The notes under the pieces are model-generated. The model ran no database searches. It was not told the origin of the DNA and saw nothing but the letters and a program-made list of their open reading frames with translations. Positions 57,881-64,000 of a DNA stretch of 64,000 nucleotides are shown here, in pieces. How positions within the stretch are numbered: position 1 is the stretch's first letter; every line of letters begins with the position of its first letter. The stretch spans positions 619,493 to 683,492 of the forward strand of contig MEMF01000002.1 of the NCBI GenBank assembly GCA_001767855.1, in the 5' to 3' direction. Source of the stretch: Alphaproteobacteria bacterium RIFCSPHIGHO2_01_FULL_41_14 (GTDB lineage: Bacteria; Pseudomonadota; Alphaproteobacteria; UBA7879; UBA5542). The position numbers and the translations under genes were made by a program.

Positions 57881-59206
57881 TTAAAAAATCAAAAAGGCAG
57901 CCGAGATCACAACCCCTGACACCAACAGCATAATCACGCAATACCCCATGATATCCCGCAGCTTTAGGCCAGCAATAGCCAGAACGGGCAGAGCCCAAAA
58001 GGGTTGGATCATGTGGGTCCAAGCGTCTCCCCACGCCACCGCCATACAAGCCTTTGGAATGCTGGTGCCCAAGGCTTTGGCCGCTTCAATCACAATGGGT
58101 GCTTCGATGACCCACAATCCCCCTCCAGAGGGCACAAAGAGGGTGAGAAATCCCGCCACATAAAAGCTGATGATATCAAACGTTTCCGGCGTTGCCGCTT
58201 TGGCAAAAAACTGCGCAATCACACTCGCCAGGTTAGACCCCTTTAAAATACCCGTAATCCCCGCATAAAAGGGAAATTGAAGCAAAATAGGACCGACGCG
58301 TTTCGCCGCATCGTTCACCGCCCCCAAAAAGACACGGATATTTTTGTGCAAAAAGAGCGCCAAGAACAAAAGAAGGAAACAGACATTATTCAGCTCGAGC
58401 GAAAAGGTCCCATGGGCAATCTTAATCCCCACATAGAGAAGACCAATACCTCCCGCAATCAAGCCGATGGAACGACTTAATTCTAATTTTTCCGCCGGAC
58501 CTCGATGCTCGATCTCGTCAGGATCGGCAATAAAATCTTCCTCGTCTGTGATTTTATACTTGGTTTTTTGCATCCCTTCCGATCGGCTGACATACCAATT
58601 TACCGTGGGCATCAAGATTAATAAAGTCCAGGATAAAAAGAGATTCAAAGGCGACAAAAGTGTGTCTTGAATGGGGATCAATCCCCCGATTAAGGCCTCA
58701 CTAAAGTTTCCCGGAGTCGCCACGATCAGAGGAATGGAGGCCGAGAGTCCACCGTGAAACAACAAAAACCCTCCGTACGCACTGGCCACCATGAGCCGAA
58801 AGTTGGCCTGAGGTACCACCTTAATGATTTCCCGGCAGAGTAAACTCGCAATCACGAGACCGAATCCCCAATTAACAAGACATCCCGCACAAGAAATGAG
58901 GGAGACCACAAAGACAGCCTGGTGAGGAGAAGAGATTTTTTTGGCCACTTTTTTCAACAGGGAGCTCACAATGGGGGTGGTAGCCAGAATGTACCCTCCC
59001 ACAAAAACCATGGCCATCTGCATGGTAAAGGGCATCAAGGACCAAAACCCATCCCCCCAGTAAACTAGCATATTCCCCATAGAACTGGGGGTTAAAGTGT
59101 ATCCTAAACCAAAGACGACCGCCGAGAGAAACAAGGCCAAGATAAAAGGGTCTGGCGTATATTTCCTCATAAGATTATCAAAAAAAGAAGCAACGGTTTT
59201 AATCAT
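57881..59206 (-). CDS. atoE: short-chain fatty acid transporter (AtoE family)
   Basis: 441 residues with about 11 hydrophobic segments. The family opening FFDNLMRKYTPDPFILALFLSAVVFGLGY, INWGFGL-like CLVNWGFGLVIASLLCREI, GYGGFLLFHGGLSASIPLIVATPGN and the end VPSGGGLWVIEAPIVIEAAKALG with WGDAWTHMIQPFWALPVL match AtoE-type carriers. Probably imports acetoacetate or butyrate. Stands alone, separated from galU by 73 nt. Confidence 0.9.
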   Translation of the reverse strand: MIKTVASFFDNLMRKYTPDPFILALFLSAVVFGLGYTLTPSSMGNMLVYWGDGFWSLMPFTMQMAMVFVGGYILATTPIVSSLLKKVAKKISSPHQAVFVVSLISCAGCLVNWGFGLVIASLLCREIIKVVPQANFRLMVASAYGGFLLFHGGLSASIPLIVATPGNFSEALIGGLIPIQDTLLSPLNLFLSWTLLILMPTVNWYVSRSEGMQKTKYKITDEEDFIADPDEIEHRGPAEKLELSRSIGLIAGGIGLLYVGIKIAHGTFSLELNNVCFLLLFLALFLHKNIRVFLGAVNDAAKRVGPILLQFPFYAGITGILKGSNLASVIAQFFAKAATPETFDIISFYVAGFLTLFVPSGGGLWVIEAPIVIEAAKALGTSIPKACMAVAWGDAWTHMIQPFWALPVLAIAGLKLRDIMGYCVIMLLVSGVVISAAFLIF

Positions 59207-59325
59207 GAAAGTCCCTCAATAAATTATTTTGAGCATCCTGGCATAAATATTTTTAAAATTCAATCTCCTCTCGAAATCAAGAATATGATACAACCGTAAA
59301 AGATAAACTTTGGAAAGTTGACAGC

Positions 59326-60309
59326 ATGCATATAGTCACAGGCGGTGCCGGTTTTATTGGCTCGAATATCCTGAAAGCATTGGAAGACAAAGGATGCAAA
59401 GATACCGTTGTCTGTGATGTCTTGGGAACAGATAATAAGTGGCGCAATATTTCTAAAAGAGAACTCGGCACCATTATCCTGCCCCACGAACTTTTTCCTT
59501 TTCTGGCTCAAAACGCTAGCCGAATTGACACCATTTTCCATATGGGTGCCCTCTCCACCACCACAGAAAAAGATGCTGACGCCATTATTGCCAACAATCT
59601 CCGGCTGTCCCAATCCTTATGGTCGTGGTGTGGAACCCATAAAAAAAGATTGATCTACGCCTCCTCGGCGGCCACGTACGGGGCGGGGGAGGCCGGCTTT
59701 GTGGATGGAGAAACTCCCGCATTTCTAGCCAAGCTGCACCCCATGAATGCGTATGGGTGGAGCAAAGACTTGTTTGATCGATGGATGGCACGTCTTTCCA
59801 CCTCAGAGGTTGAGAAACCCAAGCAATGTGTGGGCCTCAAGTTTTTTAACGTTTATGGACCCAATGAATATCACAAAGGAGGTCAAAGAAGTGTGGTCTC
59901 CCAAGCTTTTGACACCATTCAAAAAGGAGACCCTGTCAAACTTTTTAAGTCAAATTCCCCCAAATATAAAGATGGAGGCCAATTGCGCGACTTTATTTAT
60001 GTGAAAGACTGTGTGAATGCCATGATGTGGTTTTACGAAAATCCGCAGTTAAATGGGCTCTATAATATAGGTACGGGCAAGGCGCGCTCCTTTGATGATC
60101 TGGTGAAAGCGGTTTATGCGGCGCTCACCAAAAAGCCCAAGATTGAGTATGTAGAGATGCCCGATGCATTGAAAAAGACGTATCAGAACTTTACGGAATC
60201 AGACCAAACCAAGTTATCAGCGGCGGGCTTTACGCCGTCATACAGTTTGGAAGAGGGGGTTAAAGACTACGTGCAGTCTTTCCTCATGAAAGAAGACCCG
60301 TATCTTTAA
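59326..60309 (+). CDS. hldD: ADP-L-glycero-D-manno-heptose-6-epimerase
   Basis: 327 residues. Short-chain dehydrogenase/epimerase fold: HIVTGGAGFIGSNILKAL for NADP, FHMGALSTTTEKDAD and YASSAATYGAGEAGF typical of HldD/RfaD, catalytic Y-x3-K in NAYGWSKDLFDRW, then GLKFFNVYGPNEYHKG and RDFIYVKDCVNAM. Makes the heptose precursor for the LPS inner core. No other heptose genes are adjacent. Confidence 0.95.
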   Translation: MHIVTGGAGFIGSNILKALEDKGCKDTVVCDVLGTDNKWRNISKRELGTIILPHELFPFLAQNASRIDTIFHMGALSTTTEKDADAIIANNLRLSQSLWSWCGTHKKRLIYASSAATYGAGEAGFVDGETPAFLAKLHPMNAYGWSKDLFDRWMARLSTSEVEKPKQCVGLKFFNVYGPNEYHKGGQRSVVSQAFDTIQKGDPVKLFKSNSPKYKDGGQLRDFIYVKDCVNAMMWFYENPQLNGLYNIGTGKARSFDDLVKAVYAALTKKPKIEYVEMPDALKKTYQNFTESDQTKLSAAGFTPSYSLEEGVKDYVQSFLMKEDPYL

Positions 60310-60324
60310 GGAATACGAGTCTTC
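60292..60324. repeat. stem-loop at the 3' end of hldD
   Basis: GAAGAC-C-CGTAT and ATACG-A-GTCTTC pair over 11 bp with one mismatch around a 9-nt loop, spanning the hldD stop codon. No T-run follows on either strand. It lies between convergent genes and may act as an RNA 3'-end barrier. Confidence 0.45.
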
Positions 60325-60343
60325 TATAAGTAAGTTTCCTTGT

Positions 60344-61612
60344 TTATCTTTTTTGAAAAATTAACTTTGCGGTATTCTCGTTCATTGGAACAATCTCATG
60401 CAAAGTATACCCTTTGTCATAGAAAGCAGAACCTACAAAACCTGTTTCTGTAGGATCCCTAGGTTCTGTTAGGATTTCAACCAATCCACCCGGGATCAAA
60501 TGTGTGTCCACATTATCTACAAAGGCTCTGATTCGGTCTTCTGGAAGTCTGATTTCATTGTTATCAAACGTTCGTGTGTGCTCTTTAATGACATGAAACT
60601 GGTGACCTCCAAGGCCCGCCCAAAAATCTGGATCAAGAACATCAGCCCGAACCATGGCATGGGAGGAGGGGTCATACCCTTTCGTTGCTCCCTCTATTGG
60701 CAACGCAACGGTTAATTCCCCTACGTGTGCATCTCCACATGTTAAGCAATTATTTATCGCGCTTGGGAGAAGCCTGGTTTCTCTGAAGGCGCTGAGCGCA
60801 TCATGGTCAGGCTGATGCCAAACCGTGGATCCACATCCAAGTGTTAGGATGTGGGGATGCCTAAGAAAAGACAAAGCCTGGCGTGTTGCCACTCTTGCAT
60901 TATATGTCCAACCAGCAAGATCATCTGGGATGATCGTGTCGATAAGACGAGAGTCTTTCATTGTTTTCCAAAAGGCCAAAGTTTCGGGCGTTCTTCCTTC
61001 TGCAGGAAACAAAATCTGTGTATCAATGAAATGACGCAGGAGAGAGTTATTTTCAGGCCCGACTTCACGCAAGGCATCATTATAGCGCTTTGTTGTTTTA
61101 TCAAGTGTTTCTCTGTAGGATGACAAGAAAGCCTCACGTGTGGCTGGTTCTGTCTTGAACAACGCCTGTGAAGACAGGAGGTACCCAATATAGTCCTCAA
61201 CAGATCCTGCAAATTCTGAAAATACTGTACAAGGAGTGTACAGCACAGACCTTTGTTGCTTTCCTTCCTCTGTTTCCAAGTCAAGTGTTTCTATATAGTG
61301 TGTGCGAATCTGAACATAAGTTTCCCGCGCCAAATATTTTTTAAACAAGGGATAGGATTCATTTTCCTCTAAGCGGGTTAGAAGGAGATGGGGGAGGATA
61401 TTTTCTCTAAATTCTTTTACAGCTGGTGATTCGGGTAAATCATAAACAGTTTGAGACAAGGCACCGATAGTGTCTTCAGAAATTCTGGGGAAATAATGCC
61501 CTTTAGAGACATAGTCAGCTTCCTCAATGACACTCCCTGCCGTTGCCGAAAAAGAAGTTTCAACAGAGAAAAAACTGAACATTCCCGCGATCAAAAAAAT
61601 AATTTTTTTCAT
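60344..61612 (-). CDS. exported SAM-dependent methyltransferase-like protein
   Basis: 422 residues from ATG 61612, with AAGGA 9 nt upstream; the longer ORF start is unsupported. Signal peptide KKIIFLIAGMFSFFSVETSFSA. The N-terminal half (about 200 residues) is helical and unknown. The C-terminal half has class I methyltransferase features: motif I HILTLGCGSTVWHQ, an acidic position after MVRADVLDPDFWAGL, then FHVIKEH and LIPGGLVEILTEP. A Cys pair lies in NNCLTCGDAHVGE. It resembles the exported protein at 9888-11048 in its final third. Substrate unknown. Confidence 0.7.
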   Translation of the reverse strand: MKKIIFLIAGMFSFFSVETSFSATAGSVIEEADYVSKGHYFPRISEDTIGALSQTVYDLPESPAVKEFRENILPHLLLTRLEENESYPLFKKYLARETYVQIRTHYIETLDLETEEGKQQRSVLYTPCTVFSEFAGSVEDYIGYLLSSQALFKTEPATREAFLSSYRETLDKTTKRYNDALREVGPENNSLLRHFIDTQILFPAEGRTPETLAFWKTMKDSRLIDTIIPDDLAGWTYNARVATRQALSFLRHPHILTLGCGSTVWHQPDHDALSAFRETRLLPSAINNCLTCGDAHVGELTVALPIEGATKGYDPSSHAMVRADVLDPDFWAGLGGHQFHVIKEHTRTFDNNEIRLPEDRIRAFVDNVDTHLIPGGLVEILTEPRDPTETGFVGSAFYDKGYTLHEIVPMNENTAKLIFQKR

Positions 61613-61806
61613 TTTTTCATATCCTTTATATATATTTAAATACAACGAACTTTTCAATTATGCCTTCCTAAGTTCTATATAAGTATTTATTGTAAAAAAA
61701 CAAGTACCTTCTTGATCTTAATGAAAAAATAATTCACAGCCTGAAAAATATCCCTAATTTTTTGATGTATTTTATCAAAAATGTATACAAAATTTGCGGG
61801 AAGCTA

Positions 61807-61835
61807 TTGACCACAATCGCATAGCACGGTAACTT
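61807..61835 (+). promoter_or_regulatory. putative promoter of the IHF/HU-like gene
   Basis: TTGACC at 61807-61812 and TAACTT at 61830-61835 with 17 bp between, 51 bp before the start codon at 61887. Confidence 0.4.
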
Positions 61836-61886
61836 GTTTGAAAATACGTTTTATATATTAACATGAATGGTAGGGAGTTATTTCCG

Positions 61887-62210
61887 ATGAAGAACGAAAC
61901 CGTTACTCGCGCACAGATTAGTGATGCTTTGAGAAAGAGGCTTGGACTCACAAGATCTCAGTCTCTTAATTCCATTGATTGTGTCTTAGATGAAATCACA
62001 GAAGTTTTAAAAGAAGATGAAGAAGTAAAATTACCGTTGTTTGGGGTTTTCTTCTCACGCCAGAAAAAAGAACGGATTGGTCGCAATCCCAAAACGCTTG
62101 AAGAAGCAAAAATCTCTGCTCGTCGTGTGACTGGCTTCCGCCTTTCTCGCCTGATGAAAGACCGCGTTGATATGTCCATTAAAAAAAGAAACACCCAGCA
62201 GTACAAATAA
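61887..62210 (+). CDS. ihfA: integration host factor / HU-family DNA-binding protein (IHF alpha-like)
   Basis: 107 residues from ATG 61887, with AGGGAG upstream; an ATG 24 nt earlier lacks one. The fold is clear: TRAQISDALRKRLGLTRSQSLNSIDCVLDEITEVLKEDEEVKLPLFGVF is read as helix-helix-strand, and the DNA-binding arm KKERIGRNPKTLEEAKISARRVTGFRLS carries the intercalating Pro in GRNPKT. Closer to the alpha subunit than to HU, but not certain. It bends DNA. It is not next to fabH as in many alphaproteobacteria. Confidence 0.85.
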   Translation: MKNETVTRAQISDALRKRLGLTRSQSLNSIDCVLDEITEVLKEDEEVKLPLFGVFFSRQKKERIGRNPKTLEEAKISARRVTGFRLSRLMKDRVDMSIKKRNTQQYK

Positions 62211-62214
62211 TCTT

Positions 62215-62242
62215 TTGTCCTGGAAAGTTTTTTGTGTATAGT
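62215..62242 (+). promoter_or_regulatory. putative promoter of tRNA-Pro
   Basis: TTGTCC at 62215-62220 and TATAGT at 62237-62242 with 16 bp between, 11 bp before tRNA-Pro. Confidence 0.6.
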
Positions 62243-62253
62243 TCCTCGGAAGT

Positions 62254-62330
62254 CGGAGCGTAGCGCAGCCCGGTAGCGCGCTACACTGGGGGTGTAGAGG
62301 TCGTGGGTTCAAATCCCGCCGTTCCGACCA
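62254..62330 (+). tRNA. tRNA-Pro (anticodon GGG)
   Basis: Acceptor CGGAGCG pairs with CGTTCCG, discriminator A and CCA end the gene at 62330. Anticodon stem CTACA/TGTAG encloses CTGGGGG, anticodon GGG, reading CCC/CCU. T-loop GGTTCAAATCC is normal. cutA starts 20 nt downstream. Confidence 0.95.
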
Positions 62331-62350
62331 TTCGTCTGAAGGAAACTGTC

Positions 62351-62662
62351 GTGTTCTACCTTGTATATACCACCGTCCCCGATGAAAAATCTGGTGAGAA
62401 AATTGCCAAACATCTGCTAAATAACAAACTCATTGCTTGTGCAAACCTTACACCCGCTAGCAAATCTTTTTACGTCTGGGAAGGCAATTTAAAAAACGAA
62501 ACCGAGCACCTCTTATTTTTAAAAACAACCCCAGACAAAATGAAAACAGTAGAAGAAGAAATTTCAAAAGTACATCCTTACGAATGTCCATGTATTCTCT
62601 CCTGGAAATCAATTCAAGTTCACCCTCCTTTCTTAGAGTGGGCTATTCAGTCCATGGCGTAG
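62351..62662 (+). CDS. cutA: divalent-cation tolerance protein CutA
   Basis: 103 residues from GTG 62351, chosen because AAGGA lies 7 nt upstream and because the longer frame enters tRNA-Pro. CutA pattern: YLVYTTVPDEKSGEKIAKHLLNNKLIACANL, SFYVWEGNLKNETEHLLFLKTT and VHPYECPCILSW. A trimeric ferredoxin-like protein linked to copper tolerance, molecular role unsettled. Likely read from the tRNA-Pro promoter. Confidence 0.94.
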   Translation: MFYLVYTTVPDEKSGEKIAKHLLNNKLIACANLTPASKSFYVWEGNLKNETEHLLFLKTTPDKMKTVEEEISKVHPYECPCILSWKSIQVHPPFLEWAIQSMA

Positions 62663-62760
62663 GTATTTTTATACCGCTCTCTTTTTCTTAAATTATCTCT
62701 TGCTTTTTAGCCTTAAATGATCTAAAAATCCCTGTACTTACTAATAAATGGATACGATAA

Positions 62761-63222
62761 ATGAAAACATTCTCACTGAAACAATCCGAGATCCAGAAAG
62801 ACTGGCACCTCATCGATGCGTCTGGTCTGGTTGTTGGACGTCTTGCCTGTATTATCGCTAATCGGTTGCGCGGCAAGCATAAACCTGAATTCACCCCCCA
62901 TATGGACTGTGGCGACAACATCGTGGTGATCAATGCCGATAAGGTTGTGTTCACCGGCAAGAAGTTGACTGACAAAGTCTTCTATTGGCATACAGGTCAT
63001 CCAGGCGGGATCAAAGAGCGGACCATGGACAAGATCCTGGATGGCAAGTATCCTGAACGCGTCCTGATTAAGGCCGTGGAACGCATGATTGCGCGTGGGC
63101 CCCTAGCGCGCGCTCAAATGAAAAATTTGCACGTCTATGCTGGATCTACCCATCCGCATGAGGCTCAGCAACCACAAACCTTGGACGTTGCTTCCATGAA
63201 CAGAAAAAATAAGAGGACTTAA
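62761..63222 (+). CDS. rplM: 50S ribosomal protein L13
   Basis: 153 residues, with normal uL13 motifs: [70 protein letters not shown] and [30 protein letters not shown]. The rplM-rpsI pair is near universal in bacteria; 3 nt separate the two genes. Confidence 0.97.
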   Translation: MKTFSLKQSEIQKDWHLIDASGLVVGRLACIIANRLRGKHKPEFTPHMDCGDNIVVINADKVVFTGKKLTDKVFYWHTGHPGGIKERTMDKILDGKYPERVLIKAVERMIARGPLARAQMKNLHVYAGSTHPHEAQQPQTLDVASMNRKNKRT

Positions 63223-63225
63223 CGA

Positions 63226-63672
63226 ATGGCAGTTATCATAAAAAAGACAGCAGAACTAAAGGCCACCGTCGCAAAGCCTGCAAAGACCTTAAAAACTTAT
63301 GCCACCGGCCGTCGGAAAGACGCCGTTGCCCGCGTTTGGATTAAACCAGGCTCTGGAAAAGTATCGGTAAACAATCGGGATTGGGAGTCTTATTTTGCTC
63401 GCCCCGCTTTACGAATGATTATCAATCAGCCCTTCTCCGTTGCCCAACGCGCTGGCCAATACGACATTATCTGCACCATCATGGGGGGCGGATTGTCTGG
63501 TCAAGCCGGGGCCTTGCGTCACGGTATCAGCCGGGCCTTGGCAAGCTACGAACCTGATCTACACTCTTTGTTGAAGTCCAATGGATTTCTGACGCGAGAC
63601 AGTCGTGTGGTGGAACGTAAAAAATACGGTCGCGCCAAAGCACGTCGTCGTTTCCAATTCTCGAAGCGTTAA
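63226..63672 (+). CDS. rpsI: 30S ribosomal protein S9
   Basis: 148 residues: an N-terminal extension of about 25 residues ([20 protein letters not shown]) before the uS9 core [29 protein letters not shown], then [24 protein letters not shown] and the basic C-terminus [17 protein letters not shown] that reaches the ribosomal P site. Partner of rplM. Confidence 0.97.
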   Translation: MAVIIKKTAELKATVAKPAKTLKTYATGRRKDAVARVWIKPGSGKVSVNNRDWESYFARPALRMIINQPFSVAQRAGQYDIICTIMGGGLSGQAGALRHGISRALASYEPDLHSLLKSNGFLTRDSRVVERKKYGRAKARRRFQFSKR

Positions 63673-63683
63673 TTTTATGATAG

Positions 63684-63738
63684 GCTACCCCTGGATCCTC
63701 TATTTGGGGTGCCCTTAAAATTAAGAAGCCTTTTTTTT
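63684..63738 (+). terminator. possible terminator after rplM-rpsI
   Basis: GGCTACCCC and GGGGTGCCC pair with one mismatch around a 14-nt loop; a run of eight T follows about 14 nt after the hairpin, farther than usual. Confidence 0.35.
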
Positions 63739-63764
63739 ATTTCATATGACACGGAGAAACCCAG

Positions 63765-63977
63765 ATGAATGGATTTAAAATAATAGTCTTAGGAGCAATC
63801 GTCACACTGAGCCTTGGTCACGCCGCCATGGAGGAGGATTCTTCAGCCGCAACGTGCGACGGGGAAAAAACTCCAACAAGACACGTTGAATCCTCCGCAG
63901 GAGACTCTGCCCCTCAAACAGAATCGAAAAAATATTACCCGGATATGGTACAGTATTTTCTCAAATCAGATAGTTGA
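63765..63977 (+). CDS. small exported protein of unknown function
   Basis: 70 residues: signal peptide MNGFKIIVLGAIVTLSLGHAA followed by a short acidic, Ser/Thr-rich mature part with one Cys (SSAATCDGEKT) and the end KYYPDMVQYFLKSDS. GGAG lies 9 nt before the ATG. Too short and low in complexity to assign; one of several small exported proteins in the window. Confidence 0.6.
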   Translation: MNGFKIIVLGAIVTLSLGHAAMEEDSSAATCDGEKTPTRHVESSAGDSAPQTESKKYYPDMVQYFLKSDS

Positions 63978-64000
63978 ATGTGCATTAGAAAATTGCTCTT

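Overview
The window looks like chromosomal DNA of an alphaproteobacterium of reduced, probably host-associated lifestyle; an amoeba- or protist-associated Holosporales/Paracaedibacter-like lineage fits best, but this is inference from gene content, not from a marker phylogeny. Pointers are the class II (B12-dependent) ribonucleotide reductase of alphaproteobacterial length, the rpmF-plsX-fabH block, AccB/AccC, BamD/BamE, MlaD, a DUF2608 protein, an exported patatin and an unusual number of small exported proteins of unknown role. Coding density is high; no gene-free stretch exceeds 300 bases. No insertion sequence, prophage or CRISPR array was seen.

Layout. 1-1029: 5' part of an ABC exporter (minus). 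1193-3438: rpmF, plsX, fabH. 3451-5765: three exported proteins (DUF2608 HAD-like, a degenerate trypsin-like protein, and a small gene that looks frameshifted). 5955-9605: nrdJ, with two NrdR-like boxes upstream. 9888-13582: exported methyltransferase-like protein, mlaD, CPA2 antiporter, rnhB; mutY converges on rnhB. 14692-15448: tRNA-Ser followed by two tandem Dabb proteins. 15582-24840 (minus): DUF378, Bcr/CflA efflux, accC, accB, cupin, LysM/M23 lipoprotein, surE, serS, uvrD/pcrA. 24965-30342 (plus): bamD, recN, ligA, 2OG-Fe(II) oxygenase, overlapping or nearly so. 30360-35764 (minus): an ABC sugar importer (binding lipoprotein, two permeases, ATPase) ending in a glycosyltransferase. 35855-36862: RNase P RNA and an exported glycine-rich protein. 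36866-40886 (minus): MHS-family transporter, ruvX, lipB, NhaD/ArsB-type antiporter. 40978-44637: bamE, SulP transporter, exported kinase-fold protein. 44771-50478: trxB, rmuC, nucleoside transporter, uvrB. 50575-54125: exported patatin, small exported protein, tRNA-Leu, Nudix hydrolase, exported proline-rich protein with an acidic Trp-containing tail. 54204-57807 (minus): galU-ugd-phosphohexomutase, for UDP-glucuronate and other sugar nucleotides. 57881-63977: short-chain fatty acid transporter, hldD, second exported methyltransferase-like protein, IHF/HU protein, tRNA-Pro, cutA, rplM, rpsI and a small exported protein.

Functional themes. Housekeeping genes cover fatty acid initiation (plsX, fabH, accBC), DNA repair (uvrB, uvrD, recN, ligA, mutY, rnhB, rmuC), outer-membrane biogenesis (bamD, bamE, mlaD) and LPS/capsule sugars (galU, ugd, pgm, hldD). 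Scattered among them are about ten genes with signal peptides whose mature parts resemble enzymes (kinase, methyltransferase, phosphatase, protease, phospholipase) or a proline-rich, WASP-tail-like scaffold. These exported proteins are the most interesting content.

A second pattern is that each of the four structured RNA genes seen (tRNA-Ser, tRNA-Leu, tRNA-Pro, rnpB) is followed on the same strand, 20 to 30 nt downstream, by a protein start codon with no visible terminator between.
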